DNA of 64,000 bases. Source: JAJYKC01 sp035545735. Lineage in GTDB: Bacteria > Acidobacteriota > Terriglobia > Bryobacterales > Bryobacteraceae. A program made the translations under genes and the position numbers. The notes under the pieces are model-generated. The model was not told the DNA's origin and made no database searches. It saw only the letters and a list, made by a program, of their open reading frames with translations. Where the stretch lies: NCBI GenBank assembly GCA_035545735.1, contig DASZXS010000005.1, positions 62,001 to 126,000 of the forward strand, written 5' to 3'. Below, piece by piece: positions 13,929 to 22,660 of the stretch. Numbering within the stretch: position 1 is the stretch's first letter; each line of letters starts with the position of its first letter.

Positions 13929-16292
13929 ATGAACACACAGGAATTGACCGTAAGAACAAAGCTCATAACGGGCGGAGCCGCAAAGGCCTCGCAGATCCGG
14001 GACGCCAGCCGGCGTCACTCGAAGGCGGACCGAAGAGTCGCCCGAGTCGTGGTTGTCGGCAATCATGTGCCGCGACAGTGTGGCATCGCCACCTTTACGG
14101 CTGACCTCTGCGAAGCTGTGGGACGGGCGCTGCCCAATGGAAACTGCTCGGCTGTTCCCGTGAACGATGTACCCGAAGGATATGCCTATCCCGAGCGAGT
14201 CCGGTTCGAGCTTTTCCAGGATGACCTCTCCACTTACACGGCTGCCGCGGATTTTCTGAACATCAGCAATGTGGATGTAGTCTGTCTCCAACATGAATAC
14301 GGCATCTTCGGGGGGCGCGCCGGGAGCCACATTCTGCCTCTTCTCCGGGAACTTCGCATGCCTCTTGTCACGACGCTCCATACCGTGCTCAAGGAGCCCG
14401 ACGCACATCAGCGAGCGGTGCTGGAGGAGATCGCGGACCTCTCCGATCGCCTGGTTGTGATGACGAACCGGGGCGCGGAGTTCCTCGAAGACATCTACGC
14501 CATCCCCAGTTCCAAAATTGACATCATCCCGCACGGCATCCCTGACGTTCCTTTCGTCGATCCGAATTTCTACAAGGATCAGTTTGGGTTGGAGGGCAAG
14601 AAGGTTCTGCTCACCTTCGGACTCTTGTCGCCGAATAAGGGGATCGAGCAGGTTATCGAGGCTTTGCCGTCCGTTGTCGCCCGTCACCCGGATGTCGTGT
14701 ATGTGATCGTAGGTGCTACGCACCCCCATGTACAACGAAAGGATGGCGAGTCGTACCGTCTCTCGCTCCAGCGTCTGGCACGGAGGCGTGGCATTGACGG
14801 GCACGTCATTTTCCATGGACGATTTGTCTCTCTGGAAGAGCTAAAGCAATTCTTAGGAGCCGCTGATATCTACATCACGCCCTATCTGAATCCCGCGCAG
14901 ATTGTATCGGGCACGTTGGCCTATGCCGTGGGTTGCGGGAAAGCTGTCGTTTCGACACCTTACTGGCACGCGGAAGAACTCCTGGCCGATGGGCGGGGAG
15001 TAATTGTACCGTTCAACGATTCCAAGGCACTTGCTTCGCAACTGATTGACCTGCTCGACAACGACGTTATGCGACATAGTATGCGCAAGAAGGCCTATCT
15101 CTTTGCCCGGAGTATGATTTGGCCGAATGTCGCCCGAGCGTATGTACAAACGTTCGCGCGAGCTCGGGAGGAACGAATGCGAAGGCCGCATCCGACGTTC
15201 ATGGCAACCACGCTCGCCGACCGTCCGGCCCAACTCCCGGAGCCAAACCTCGATCACCTCTTGCGGCTGACCGATTCTACCGGCATTCTCCAGCATGCTG
15301 TATTCACGGTTCCGAATTATTCGGAAGGCTATACAACCGATGACAATGCCCGCGCGGCCATCTTTTCGGTGATCGCGCAACAATCCGGCATCGTAGTTCC
15401 AGGCGCCGAACGCTACCTTGCCTTCCTCTGGCATGCGTTCAACCTGGAAGCCAAACGATTCCGCAACTTCCTGAGATACGACCGTCATTGGGCCGAACGA
15501 CTCGGTTCTGAGGATTCTCACGGCCGGGCCGTCTGGGCACTCGGGACCGTTATCGGGCGCTCAGAGGACGATGGGCTACGCGGCTTGGCGGGCCGTCTGT
15601 TCGATCAGGCGTTGCCGGCGTCACTTGCATTCACGAGTCCGCGCGCGTGGGCATTCGTCCTGCTGGGCTGCCACGAGTACTTCCAGCGATTTGCCGGAGA
15701 CCGGGCAGCGCAGTTGGTCAGGGATACGCTGGTCAACCGGCTTGTGCGGCTGTACGAGGAGAACAGCTCCGGGAACTGGATATGGTTCGAGGACGTTGTA
15801 TCGTACTCCAACCCATCGCTCTCACATGCCATGCTTACGTGCGGCATGGATTTGAAGCGCGATGATCTTACCGAAATCGGCTTGGATACGCTTCGCTGGC
15901 TGGTGGAACTGCAAAAGTCCGAAGAGGACCATTTCACTCCCGTAGGTTCCAACGGATTCTATCGACGGGGCGGTCCACGAGCTCGTTTTGATCAGCAGCC
16001 GATCGAGGCCGGCACCATGGTTTCGGCGTGCTTGGAGGCGTGGCGGATCTGCGGCGATTCATACTGGCATCGGGCGGCACATCGCGCGACGGAATGGTTT
16101 CTGGGCCATAACGATCTTAAACTCAGCCTGTATGATGGCCGGACCGGTGGTTGCCGGGATGGCCTGCACTCGGACAGAGCCAACCAGAACGAGGGCGCCG
16201 AGGCGACACTTTCGTTCCTCACCGCTCTCGTCGAAACCAAGCAGGCATCTCAGATCGTCGGTTCCGCGGCCAGAGTCGCAGTCGCGTCCTGA
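13929..16292 (+). CDS. GT4 glycosyltransferase fused to a glycosidase-like barrel domain
   Basis: The 787-residue protein starts at ATG 13929 behind AGGAG. Residues about 35-405 are a GT-B glycosyltransferase of family 4: an N-terminal HVPRQCGIATFTADLCEAV lobe, KVLLTFGLLSPNKGIEQVIEAL, and the nucleotide-sugar region GCGKAVVSTPYWHAEELLADGRGV. Residues about 425-770 have alternating helices resembling an (alpha/alpha)6 barrel, with YTTDDNARAAI, DQQPIEAGTM and NQNEGAEATLSFL. This suggests a glycoside-processing or structural domain. Donor and acceptor sugars are unknown; mannose is a guess from the GH130 gene six bases downstream. Synthesis and turnover of a stress glycan is an attractive inference. 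No signal peptide is seen, so it acts in the cytoplasm. Confidence 0.88.
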   Translation: MNTQELTVRTKLITGGAAKASQIRDASRRHSKADRRVARVVVVGNHVPRQCGIATFTADLCEAVGRALPNGNCSAVPVNDVPEGYAYPERVRFELFQDDLSTYTAAADFLNISNVDVVCLQHEYGIFGGRAGSHILPLLRELRMPLVTTLHTVLKEPDAHQRAVLEEIADLSDRLVVMTNRGAEFLEDIYAIPSSKIDIIPHGIPDVPFVDPNFYKDQFGLEGKKVLLTFGLLSPNKGIEQVIEALPSVVARHPDVVYVIVGATHPHVQRKDGESYRLSLQRLARRRGIDGHVIFHGRFVSLEELKQFLGAADIYITPYLNPAQIVSGTLAYAVGCGKAVVSTPYWHAEELLADGRGVIVPFNDSKALASQLIDLLDNDVMRHSMRKKAYLFARSMIWPNVARAYVQTFARAREERMRRPHPTFMATTLADRPAQLPEPNLDHLLRLTDSTGILQHAVFTVPNYSEGYTTDDNARAAIFSVIAQQSGIVVPGAERYLAFLWHAFNLEAKRFRNFLRYDRHWAERLGSEDSHGRAVWALGTVIGRSEDDGLRGLAGRLFDQALPASLAFTSPRAWAFVLLGCHEYFQRFAGDRAAQLVRDTLVNRLVRLYEENSSGNWIWFEDVVSYSNPSLSHAMLTCGMDLKRDDLTEIGLDTLRWLVELQKSEEDHFTPVGSNGFYRRGGPRARFDQQPIEAGTMVSACLEAWRICGDSYWHRAAHRATEWFLGHNDLKLSLYDGRTGGCRDGLHSDRANQNEGAEATLSFLTALVETKQASQIVGSAARVAVAS

Positions 16293-16297
16293 AAAGT

Positions 16298-17284
16298 ATG
16301 CGAGGTGTTGATGAAAGCGGGCACGCGATCCTTTTTCACCGGTATCCGAAAAACCCCATCCTGACCGCTTCGGATTGGCCGTATCCGGTCAATTCAGTAT
16401 TTAACAGCGGCGCCGCCATTCTTCCGGACCAGAGGACCCTTCTACTTTGCAGAGTCGAGGATCGCAGTGGGCGATCCCATCTCTGTGCCGCGAGGTCCCG
16501 GGATGGTGTGACCGGATGGGAAATCGATCCGTCGCCGACCATGCTGCCCGATGTTGAACGCTTCCCCGAGGAGATCTGGGGCATCGAGGACCCGCGGATC
16601 ACGTACGTCGCGGAGTTGAACAAGTATGCGATCGTGTACACGTCGTACTCGCGCGGCGGCCCCGGCGTGTCGCTCGCTCTGACCGAGGATTTTTATTCAT
16701 TTGAACGGTACGGCGTGGTCATGCCGCCGGAAGACAAAGATGCCGCGCTCCTGCCGCGCAGAATTGGCAAGCACTGGGCCCTTCTCCATCGTCCGGTGAC
16801 GACCGGGCAGGGAGCACACATCTGGATCTCCTATTCGCCTGATCTGCGGCATTGGGGCAGCCATAAGCTGATCCTACGCGCGCGCCAGGGAGGTTGGTGG
16901 GACGCCAACAAAATCGGGCTTTCACCACCCCCGATTGAAACCGATCGGGGATGGTTGATCATCTATCACGGCGTACGCCAAACGGCATCAGGCAGCCTGT
17001 ACCGCCTCGGGCTGGCCCTCTTTGATACGCAGACGCCGGAGCGCTGCGTCTTACGCGGTGACACTTGGATCTTTGGACCGGAGGAGGTCTACGAGCGTCA
17101 GGGCGACGTGGCGAACGTCGTATTCCCCTGTGGGTACACCCTGGCGCCGGACGGTGACACGCTGAATCTCTATTACGGCGCTGCCGATACGTGCGTTGCG
17201 ATGGCGACGTCAAGCGTTCGCACCCTGCTCGACTGGCTCCAGTGCCATGGACGATCAGAATGCGATTCGTCCAGCGTCTGGTAA
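16298..17284 (+). CDS. GH130 family beta-mannoside phosphorylase-like protein
   Basis: The 328-residue protein starts at ATG 16298, five bases after the glycosyltransferase stop; the ribosome site is weak. It has the five-bladed-propeller features of GH130: NPILTASDWPYPVNSVFNSGA near the start, the catalytic-region GIEDPRI around residue 100, and AALLPRRIGKHWALLHRP. Known GH130 enzymes phosphorolyse beta-mannosides, releasing mannose-1-phosphate. Here the partner is a GT4, so reversible build-up and break-down of a mannose-containing oligosaccharide is suggested. The substrate cannot be fixed from sequence. A longer frame into the upstream gene exists but has no GH130 sequence. Confidence 0.88.
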   Translation: MRGVDESGHAILFHRYPKNPILTASDWPYPVNSVFNSGAAILPDQRTLLLCRVEDRSGRSHLCAARSRDGVTGWEIDPSPTMLPDVERFPEEIWGIEDPRITYVAELNKYAIVYTSYSRGGPGVSLALTEDFYSFERYGVVMPPEDKDAALLPRRIGKHWALLHRPVTTGQGAHIWISYSPDLRHWGSHKLILRARQGGWWDANKIGLSPPPIETDRGWLIIYHGVRQTASGSLYRLGLALFDTQTPERCVLRGDTWIFGPEEVYERQGDVANVVFPCGYTLAPDGDTLNLYYGAADTCVAMATSSVRTLLDWLQCHGRSECDSSSVW

Positions 17285-17343
17285 AGCTTGGCCCTGATCG
17301 TGTCCGCAACCCAACAGGATTATTCTTAGCCGTCGCGGCGGAG

Positions 17344-18198
17344 CTAACTTGCTTCGCGAAATCGCGCCGGGGTCACGCCCATCTGGCGCTTGAACACGCT
17401 CGAAAAGTGGCTTTGGTCGGAGAAGCCGCAGGTGATCGCAATTTCCGCGATCGGCGTGGAGGAACGGGAAAGCAGCCGGCTTGCATGTGCGATTCGCCGC
17501 GCGCGCACAAACTCCCCAATGGAGGATTGATAGTGCCGGCGAAATTCGCGAGCAAGATGGACCGGGTGGACGCCAGCCACGCGGGCCACATCGCTCAACC
17601 GGACGTCGTCCAGAAAGCGCGCTTCCAGAAATTCCCGCGCCGCCCGCAGCCAGCGAGGCCCGCGCGAGGCACTCATGGTTTGGAGACACCGCGCCGCTTC
17701 GACCAGAATCTCCCGCAGAATGCCCCCCAAAGAGAGATCGCTCAGCGTATCGCGTCCGTCAAATTCCGACAACAAACGGGTTGCCAGCCATGCCGCCGGA
17801 ACGCTTTCGATATCTCCCGGCCGGTCCAATGTCCACGGGACTTCCTGAACGTGGTCCATCGCGGCCGGCTGAATTTCAACTCGCAGAATATGCGTTTCGA
17901 CAGCGAAGCGGTTGGCGTGAGAAACTCCCGCGGGCAGATAGCGTAGAGCGCCCGCCGGCGACTCAACGAACTCCCCACCGAGGCTCTCCTGATAACAACC
18001 GGATAGGACGAGAAACACATACGGGCATTCATGGCAATGTAACGAGAACTCCACGCCCTCGTCATAACGCACCTTTTGCAGCACAAATCCGGGTAACCGG
18101 CGCTCCTTAAGAACTTCCCCTGAAGCTCCGCGAAATCTGCGCAATAGAGACGGCTCTCTCGGGGGAGCGAGGGTAGTCATTGTTTCCTGCCAAAACAT
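17344..18198 (-). CDS. AraC-family transcriptional regulator with cupin domain
   Basis: The protein has 284 residues from ATG 18198, seven bases after AAGGAGAG. The N-terminal half is cupin-like (FSLHCHECPYVFLVLSGCY, then LRYLPAGVSHANRF), a possible ligand-binding fold. The C-terminal 100 residues hold two helix-turn-helix motifs: RLSDVARVAGVHPVHLAREF and PIAEIAITCGFSDQSHFSSVF, followed by GVTPARFRE. It is a typical activator layout. A longer frame reaching 18330 is disregarded, since it lies in the promoter region with palindromes at 18314-18326. Ligand and targets are unknown; it converges with GH130 on its 3' side, and its own promoter region is shared with no other gene start. Confidence 0.92.
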   Translation of the reverse strand: MFWQETMTTLAPPREPSLLRRFRGASGEVLKERRLPGFVLQKVRYDEGVEFSLHCHECPYVFLVLSGCYQESLGGEFVESPAGALRYLPAGVSHANRFAVETHILRVEIQPAAMDHVQEVPWTLDRPGDIESVPAAWLATRLLSEFDGRDTLSDLSLGGILREILVEAARCLQTMSASRGPRWLRAAREFLEARFLDDVRLSDVARVAGVHPVHLAREFRRHYQSSIGEFVRARRIAHASRLLSRSSTPIAEIAITCGFSDQSHFSSVFKRQMGVTPARFREAS

Positions 18199-18313
18199 TC
18201 GGATTCTCTCCTTGCTACGGGTACTTGCATAGACGACACCCGTAACAGTTAGTGACGAAGATTTTAGATATTCTGTTCGTCCAAGATGAATAAAGAGTAA
18301 GAATTCCCAGGTT

Positions 18314-18345
18314 GAGACAGTGTCTCCCAAAATCGGACAGAATCC
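18314..18345. promoter_or_regulatory. palindromes upstream of the AraC regulator
   Basis: GAGACA-G-TGTCTC (18314-18326) is a perfect 13-bp palindrome. It overlaps a second interrupted repeat, TGTC...GACA, covering the next twenty or so bases. Dyads of TGTC/GACA are common activator sites. They lie 116-147 bp upstream of the AraC-family ATG and could be its autoregulatory site; function is not shown. Confidence 0.4.
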
Positions 18346-18361
18346 CTTGCCGGTCTTGCGA

Positions 18362-19417
18362 TTACGGGGCGGACGCCGGCTCTTTCAGCTTCCGGAACTC
18401 TTGCATTTCGCGCTCGGCTTCGGCCGTCCTGCCCTGCTTTCGATATAGGCCGGCCAAGCCAAAATGGGCCTGCGCGGCGAGCGGACCGGTTTTCTCGATG
18501 GAGATCACATCGGTCCAGGCCTTCCGAGCGGCGGTAGAGTCGCCGTCGAGAGATGCGGCTTTGCCGAGCGCATAGAGCGTCTCGGGCATTTCGGGCCTTA
18601 ATCGATCGGCGCGCGCCAGTTCCGCCCGGGCGTCCGAGGCTTTCCCCTGTTGAAGCAAGGCCGAGCCAAGGCGGTAGGCCGCCTCCGCGCTTCCGGGCTG
18701 CAGTTTCGCCTCCGCTCGAAATTCCACCTCAGCTTTCACCCAGTCCGAAGCCGCCGCGTAGACCTCGCCCAAAGCCAAATGAATGCCGGGCGTCTCCGGC
18801 CGCTGGCGCAGCGCTTCCCGGTACTCTTTTTCAGCGTCCTGCGTCCGCCTCAACGCGGCATAGTTTTCGGCCAGCGCCTGGTGCGAGCGCGCCGAATCCG
18901 GATAGGAGGACAACAGGGCGTCAAACGTATTCTTTGACAGCAATCCGCTGGCGCGCCCGAGATAGTAGAGGAGATCCGGATCGTTCGGATGCGCGGCCAG
19001 TTCCGCCTGAAGATTTGCAATGGCCTCGGGCAGCTTCCCGATCTCAAGCTGCGCGATTCCCAAGCCGCCCCTCGCTCCGGCCTTTTCAAAATGCGGAATC
19101 GATTCGGCCGCGTAGCCTTGCGCCAGCAGCGCGTACCCTAGCATCTGGTGCGCGCCGGACAGCGCCGGATCCAATTCCAGCGCCCGCTTCAGCGGACCGA
19201 TGGCCGCGCCATAGTCGCGGCTCTCCATGCAGGCCGCGCCGAGGTTCATGAACCCGGCCGGAAAATCGGGAGCAAGCTCGGTGACCCGCCGGAACTCCTC
19301 AATCGCTTTATCCAGATGACCCTGTTTCCGCGCCGCGATGCCCGCTTGCGCGTGCTCGACAGCCTGCGGTGAAACTCCTTGCCAGGCCAGCGCCAGAACC
19401 AAGAAAAGTGTGTGCAT
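18362..19417 (-). CDS. secreted/periplasmic TPR-repeat protein
   Basis: The 351-residue protein begins with a signal-like hydrophobic stretch (MHTLFLVLALAWQGVS), then about nine tandem tetratricopeptide repeats of 34 residues, recognisable by G-x-Y/A, A and P spacing (for example AVEHAQAGIAARKQGHLDKAIEEF, then PALSGAHQMLGYALLAQGYAAES). TPR proteins are scaffolds for protein interactions. The start codon region overlaps the last bases of the UnbV gene, at 19417, which suggests translational coupling. Such TPR and UnbV pairs are common in Acidobacteria, but their role is unknown. It is the last gene of the run that begins with gltX. Confidence 0.9.
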   Translation of the reverse strand: MHTLFLVLALAWQGVSPQAVEHAQAGIAARKQGHLDKAIEEFRRVTELAPDFPAGFMNLGAACMESRDYGAAIGPLKRALELDPALSGAHQMLGYALLAQGYAAESIPHFEKAGARGGLGIAQLEIGKLPEAIANLQAELAAHPNDPDLLYYLGRASGLLSKNTFDALLSSYPDSARSHQALAENYAALRRTQDAEKEYREALRQRPETPGIHLALGEVYAAASDWVKAEVEFRAEAKLQPGSAEAAYRLGSALLQQGKASDARAELARADRLRPEMPETLYALGKAASLDGDSTAARKAWTDVISIEKTGPLAAQAHFGLAGLYRKQGRTAEAEREMQEFRKLKEPASAP

Positions 19418-21030
19418 CAGGGCTGCTCCCGCTCGCGAATTTCCAGTAGCTGGTCCGTGCGGACACTATGCATCGTCTGGCGAATGCCGGAGGGCCAGCG
19501 TACTTCAACATCCACCGGCTCCGCGCTCCCCAGTCCGAAATGAACACGACGGTCGCTCGAAGAGAGATAGCTGCCAGCGGCGCTCGCGTACTGCGTCTGT
19601 CCTTTCACGCGCACGACCGCGCCCAATCCATCGCGGTTGCTGCGCACGCCGCGAAGTGCGATCGACAGCCAGTGCCCGGCGCCGCTCCGATTGCGGAAGA
19701 CCACCGGAGGCCCTCCCAGAACGGTCATCACCACGTCAATCGAGCCGTCGTTGTCCAGGTCGCCGAATGCCGCGCCGCGGCCGGCAACGGGAGTATCCGT
19801 TCCGGGATCGGCCTTCGTAAAATGCCCGTCGTGGTTGAGCGCCAGCATCGGAGGCTCCAGATAATGAAGCGACGGATCGAGTGCTTCCACATTGTCCATT
19901 ACGTGGCTCTGCGCGACAAACAGATCCTTCCAACCGTCGTTATTGAAATCCTCAAGGCGCAGGCCCCACCCGGAACTTCCCGCCGACAGCACGCCGAGTC
20001 CGGTTGCCAGGCTGTGATAGCTGAAGGAACCGCCTCCGTCGTTGTGATAAACGGCATAGGTCTGCCGGGCGAGATTATCCACGATAATATCGGGCCGCCC
20101 ATCGTTGTCATAGTCGCGAAAATCAACGCCCATCCCGGCGTACGGCTTGCCGTCGTCGGAGAGCGCGACCCCGGCATCGAGAGCGCGCTCGGTAAACGCG
20201 CCTTTCCCGTCATTGTGAAAAAGAAACTGTTCCATGCCGTCGTTCGCCACAAAGATGTCTGTGAACCCGTCGCCGTCGTAGTCGTTGAAGGCGACTCCCA
20301 GGGATCTTCCTTTCTTCGCCGCGATGCCGGAGCGCCGGCTCACGTCTTCGAATGTGCCGTCGCCGCGGTTCCGGTAGAGAATGTTCGTCGTGGGAGGAAA
20401 GTCGATCGGCGGACAATAGGTCTGCCGCGCGCAGGATTTGTTGTGCCGCGTGTCCCATTCCACGTAGCGGGTGACGAACAAATCCAGGAGGCCGTCGTTG
20501 TCGTAGTCGAAAAATCCCGCCGAAGCCGACCATCCGCCCGCGGCTACACCGGCCTTCGCGGTGACGTCGGTGAAGGTTCCATCCCGGTTGTTGCGATAAA
20601 GAATGTTCTCCCCGTAGCTGGTGACGTAGAGGTCGGTGTAACCGTCGTTGTCGTAGTCCGCCGCCGCCACGCCCATGCCATAATTTCCTTCCCCCGCTTT
20701 GGCGAGTCCGGACACCTCTGTTACGTCGCTAAAACTGCCGTCGCGATTTTGCCGGTACAGCCGGTTCCAATAGCGCGGGTCGTCGCGGCCAAACCGCTCC
20801 GGAAGACGCATGGGACTGGCCAGCCGCCCCGAATTCACCAGGAAGATGTCCAGCAGTCCGTCATTGTTGTAATCCAGCAGAGCGACGCCCCCGCCCATCG
20901 TGGCAATCAGGTATTTTTCCGGAGTCGGCGAATTCCGATGCTGGAAATCCAAACCGCGCGGAGTGCCCATTTCGAATATTGAAACCGCAAGGCCGGAAAG
21001 GCACGCCACCGCAGCCAGATTATTCAGCAA
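19417..21030 (-). CDS. FG-GAP/VCBS repeat protein with C-terminal ASPIC/UnbV domain
   Basis: The 537-residue protein has a short hydrophobic N-terminus that may be a signal or anchor. Six or more FG-GAP/VCBS calcium-binding repeats follow, with cores such as DYDNDGYTDLYV, DYDNDGLLDLFV, DYDGDGFTDIFV, DFNNDGWKDLFV and DLDNDGSIDVVM, making a beta propeller. The last 80 residues are the ASPIC/UnbV domain (GLGAVVRV...VRWPSGIRQ). The start is a TTG at 21030 with AGGAAG ten bases before. It is probably exported and acts at the cell surface; no enzyme activity is known. It starts 56 bp after the carbamoyltransferase and overlaps the TPR gene. Confidence 0.93.
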   Translation of the reverse strand: MLNNLAAVACLSGLAVSIFEMGTPRGLDFQHRNSPTPEKYLIATMGGGVALLDYNNDGLLDIFLVNSGRLASPMRLPERFGRDDPRYWNRLYRQNRDGSFSDVTEVSGLAKAGEGNYGMGVAAADYDNDGYTDLYVTSYGENILYRNNRDGTFTDVTAKAGVAAGGWSASAGFFDYDNDGLLDLFVTRYVEWDTRHNKSCARQTYCPPIDFPPTTNILYRNRGDGTFEDVSRRSGIAAKKGRSLGVAFNDYDGDGFTDIFVANDGMEQFLFHNDGKGAFTERALDAGVALSDDGKPYAGMGVDFRDYDNDGRPDIIVDNLARQTYAVYHNDGGGSFSYHSLATGLGVLSAGSSGWGLRLEDFNNDGWKDLFVAQSHVMDNVEALDPSLHYLEPPMLALNHDGHFTKADPGTDTPVAGRGAAFGDLDNDGSIDVVMTVLGGPPVVFRNRSGAGHWLSIALRGVRSNRDGLGAVVRVKGQTQYASAAGSYLSSSDRRVHFGLGSAEPVDVEVRWPSGIRQTMHSVRTDQLLEIREREQP

Positions 21031-21086
21031 TGCCGCTACACTTCCTGTTCACAATATCTTGCCATGCCCGGTGGGCGTACCGCGAT

Positions 21087-22646
21087 CTACTTCTCAAGAA
21101 AGAAATTTCCGGCAAACAGCGCGTCAATACCGGAAGAAAAGAAGCTGCGCACCGCGTCGCGAGGCGTGCAGACCAGCGGATCCGCGAACAGGTTAAAGCT
21201 GGTGTTGTAAAGGACCGGAAGGCCGGTCGCCTCGCCGGCGGCAATCAGAAGGCGATGATACAGAGGGTTGTCGCGTTGATGCACCGTATGCACGCGCACC
21301 AGATCGCCCGCCAGAATGGCGCTCTCGAACGTCTTGCGGTGAGCCGGACGAACCGAACCGACTGTGGCCAGAAAGCGGGCGTTGGGGCCGGTTTCGAAAT
21401 ACTCGCCGGCAACTTCGGCGGGGACCGACGCCGCGAACTTACGGAATGGCTCTCTCCGCTTAATAAAAGTATTCAGATTTTCGGTTGAGTACGGGTTCAG
21501 CGGCGACGCCAGAATGCTCCGGTTGCCCAGCGCTCGGGGACCAAACTCCATGCGCCCCTGCATCCAGGCGACGATTTTCTGATCGTTAATTTCCCGCACC
21601 GCGCTGGCAATCAAATCGTCGCCGGTGGTGAAATAGCGGAAACGGAGCTTGCAATTCTCCACCACCTTCTTGATGTCGGCGGCGCTGTAGCTTGGCCCCA
21701 GGCACAAGGTATCGAATGGCACGCGCCGCGTCTGCCCGAACACCGAGTGCCATGTGTACAACACTCCACCCAAGGCGGTACCGGCATTCCCAGCCGCGGG
21801 CTGAACGAAAACGTTGCGGGTCTTTTCAAGAGCGGACACGAGCAGCGCGTTAAACCCGAGCCCGCCCGCCAGGCAGATATTCTGCGCATCGCCGGCCATG
21901 CGCGACACCGCCTCTTCGACCGCCCGCTGGAGACTCGCGGCAATGCCCGGCCTCGCCGCCGCGGGAATCGCCGCTTCGTCCTCCAGGCCGAGCGCTTGAT
22001 AAAAGCGCGCGCTGAACCCGCCCCGGTTCACCCGGCCGGTGTCAAAATACGCCTGGTCGATTCGCGGCCAGTCCGTGACGCCCAGCATTTCGCGAAACAC
22101 CGGCAGCGAAGGATTTCCGCCGGCGGACATCCATTGAACTTTGTGCTCCTCCGCGCTCGCCCGAAAGCCGAGCAGTTCCGTCACGCGGGCATAGAGGTCG
22201 CCGAGCGAATCGGGATAGTAAAGCTCCCGCTCCGGAACGATTTCATTTCCCACGCCGCGCCACCTCGCTCCGCAGCGGAAATCGCCAAAACGATCCAGGG
22301 TCAGGATGGAGGCGGCATCGAAAGGCGACAAGTAGAACGCCGACGCCGCATGCGCCAGATGGTGATCGACGACGATCAACTGGCTATTCGGAAACCAGGA
22401 CCGCAGCGCCAAATGCAGCTCCGTCTCCCGGTCCTGGGCAAACGGGCGCACCAGTGCGATGGCATCCACCTGCCCCGGCTTGACTCCGGCGAGATCGACG
22501 GCGAGGCGGATCGCCTCTTCCGGCAGGCGTCCCGGCACGTGCCCGTGGGCGACCTTCTTTTGCTCCACCGCTGAAACCAACTCCCCATCGCGCAACACGG
22601 CGCAAGCGGCGTCGTTCAGCAGTCCTCCAATTCCAGCAATAATCAC
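21087..22646 (-). CDS. NodU/CmcH/TobZ-type carbamoyltransferase
   Basis: The 519-residue protein shows the two-domain carbamoyltransferase pattern. The N-terminal ASKHA/Kae1-like domain has GIGGLLNDAACAVLRDGELVSAVEQ, the metal-binding histidines DHHLAHAASAFY near residues 92-104, and AGGLGFNALL. The C-terminal YrdC-like domain has GRMEFGPRALGNRSILASP. These enzymes transfer a carbamoyl group from carbamoyl phosphate to a hydroxyl of a sugar or secondary metabolite through a carbamoyl-AMP intermediate. It is slightly shorter than typical 540-600-residue relatives. No biosynthetic cluster is next to it: it lies 14 bp after glnS and before an UnbV gene, an unusual setting. The acceptor is unknown. 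Confidence 0.92.
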   Translation of the reverse strand: MIIAGIGGLLNDAACAVLRDGELVSAVEQKKVAHGHVPGRLPEEAIRLAVDLAGVKPGQVDAIALVRPFAQDRETELHLALRSWFPNSQLIVVDHHLAHAASAFYLSPFDAASILTLDRFGDFRCGARWRGVGNEIVPERELYYPDSLGDLYARVTELLGFRASAEEHKVQWMSAGGNPSLPVFREMLGVTDWPRIDQAYFDTGRVNRGGFSARFYQALGLEDEAAIPAAARPGIAASLQRAVEEAVSRMAGDAQNICLAGGLGFNALLVSALEKTRNVFVQPAAGNAGTALGGVLYTWHSVFGQTRRVPFDTLCLGPSYSAADIKKVVENCKLRFRYFTTGDDLIASAVREINDQKIVAWMQGRMEFGPRALGNRSILASPLNPYSTENLNTFIKRREPFRKFAASVPAEVAGEYFETGPNARFLATVGSVRPAHRKTFESAILAGDLVRVHTVHQRDNPLYHRLLIAAGEATGLPVLYNTSFNLFADPLVCTPRDAVRSFFSSGIDALFAGNFFLEK

Positions 22647-22660
22647 TTCGGATCCTTTAT

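Noticed and set aside
17191..17946. Plus-strand open frame opposite the AraC regulator
   Set aside because: AraC has two intact helix-turn-helix motifs on the minus strand; the plus frame is a shadow.
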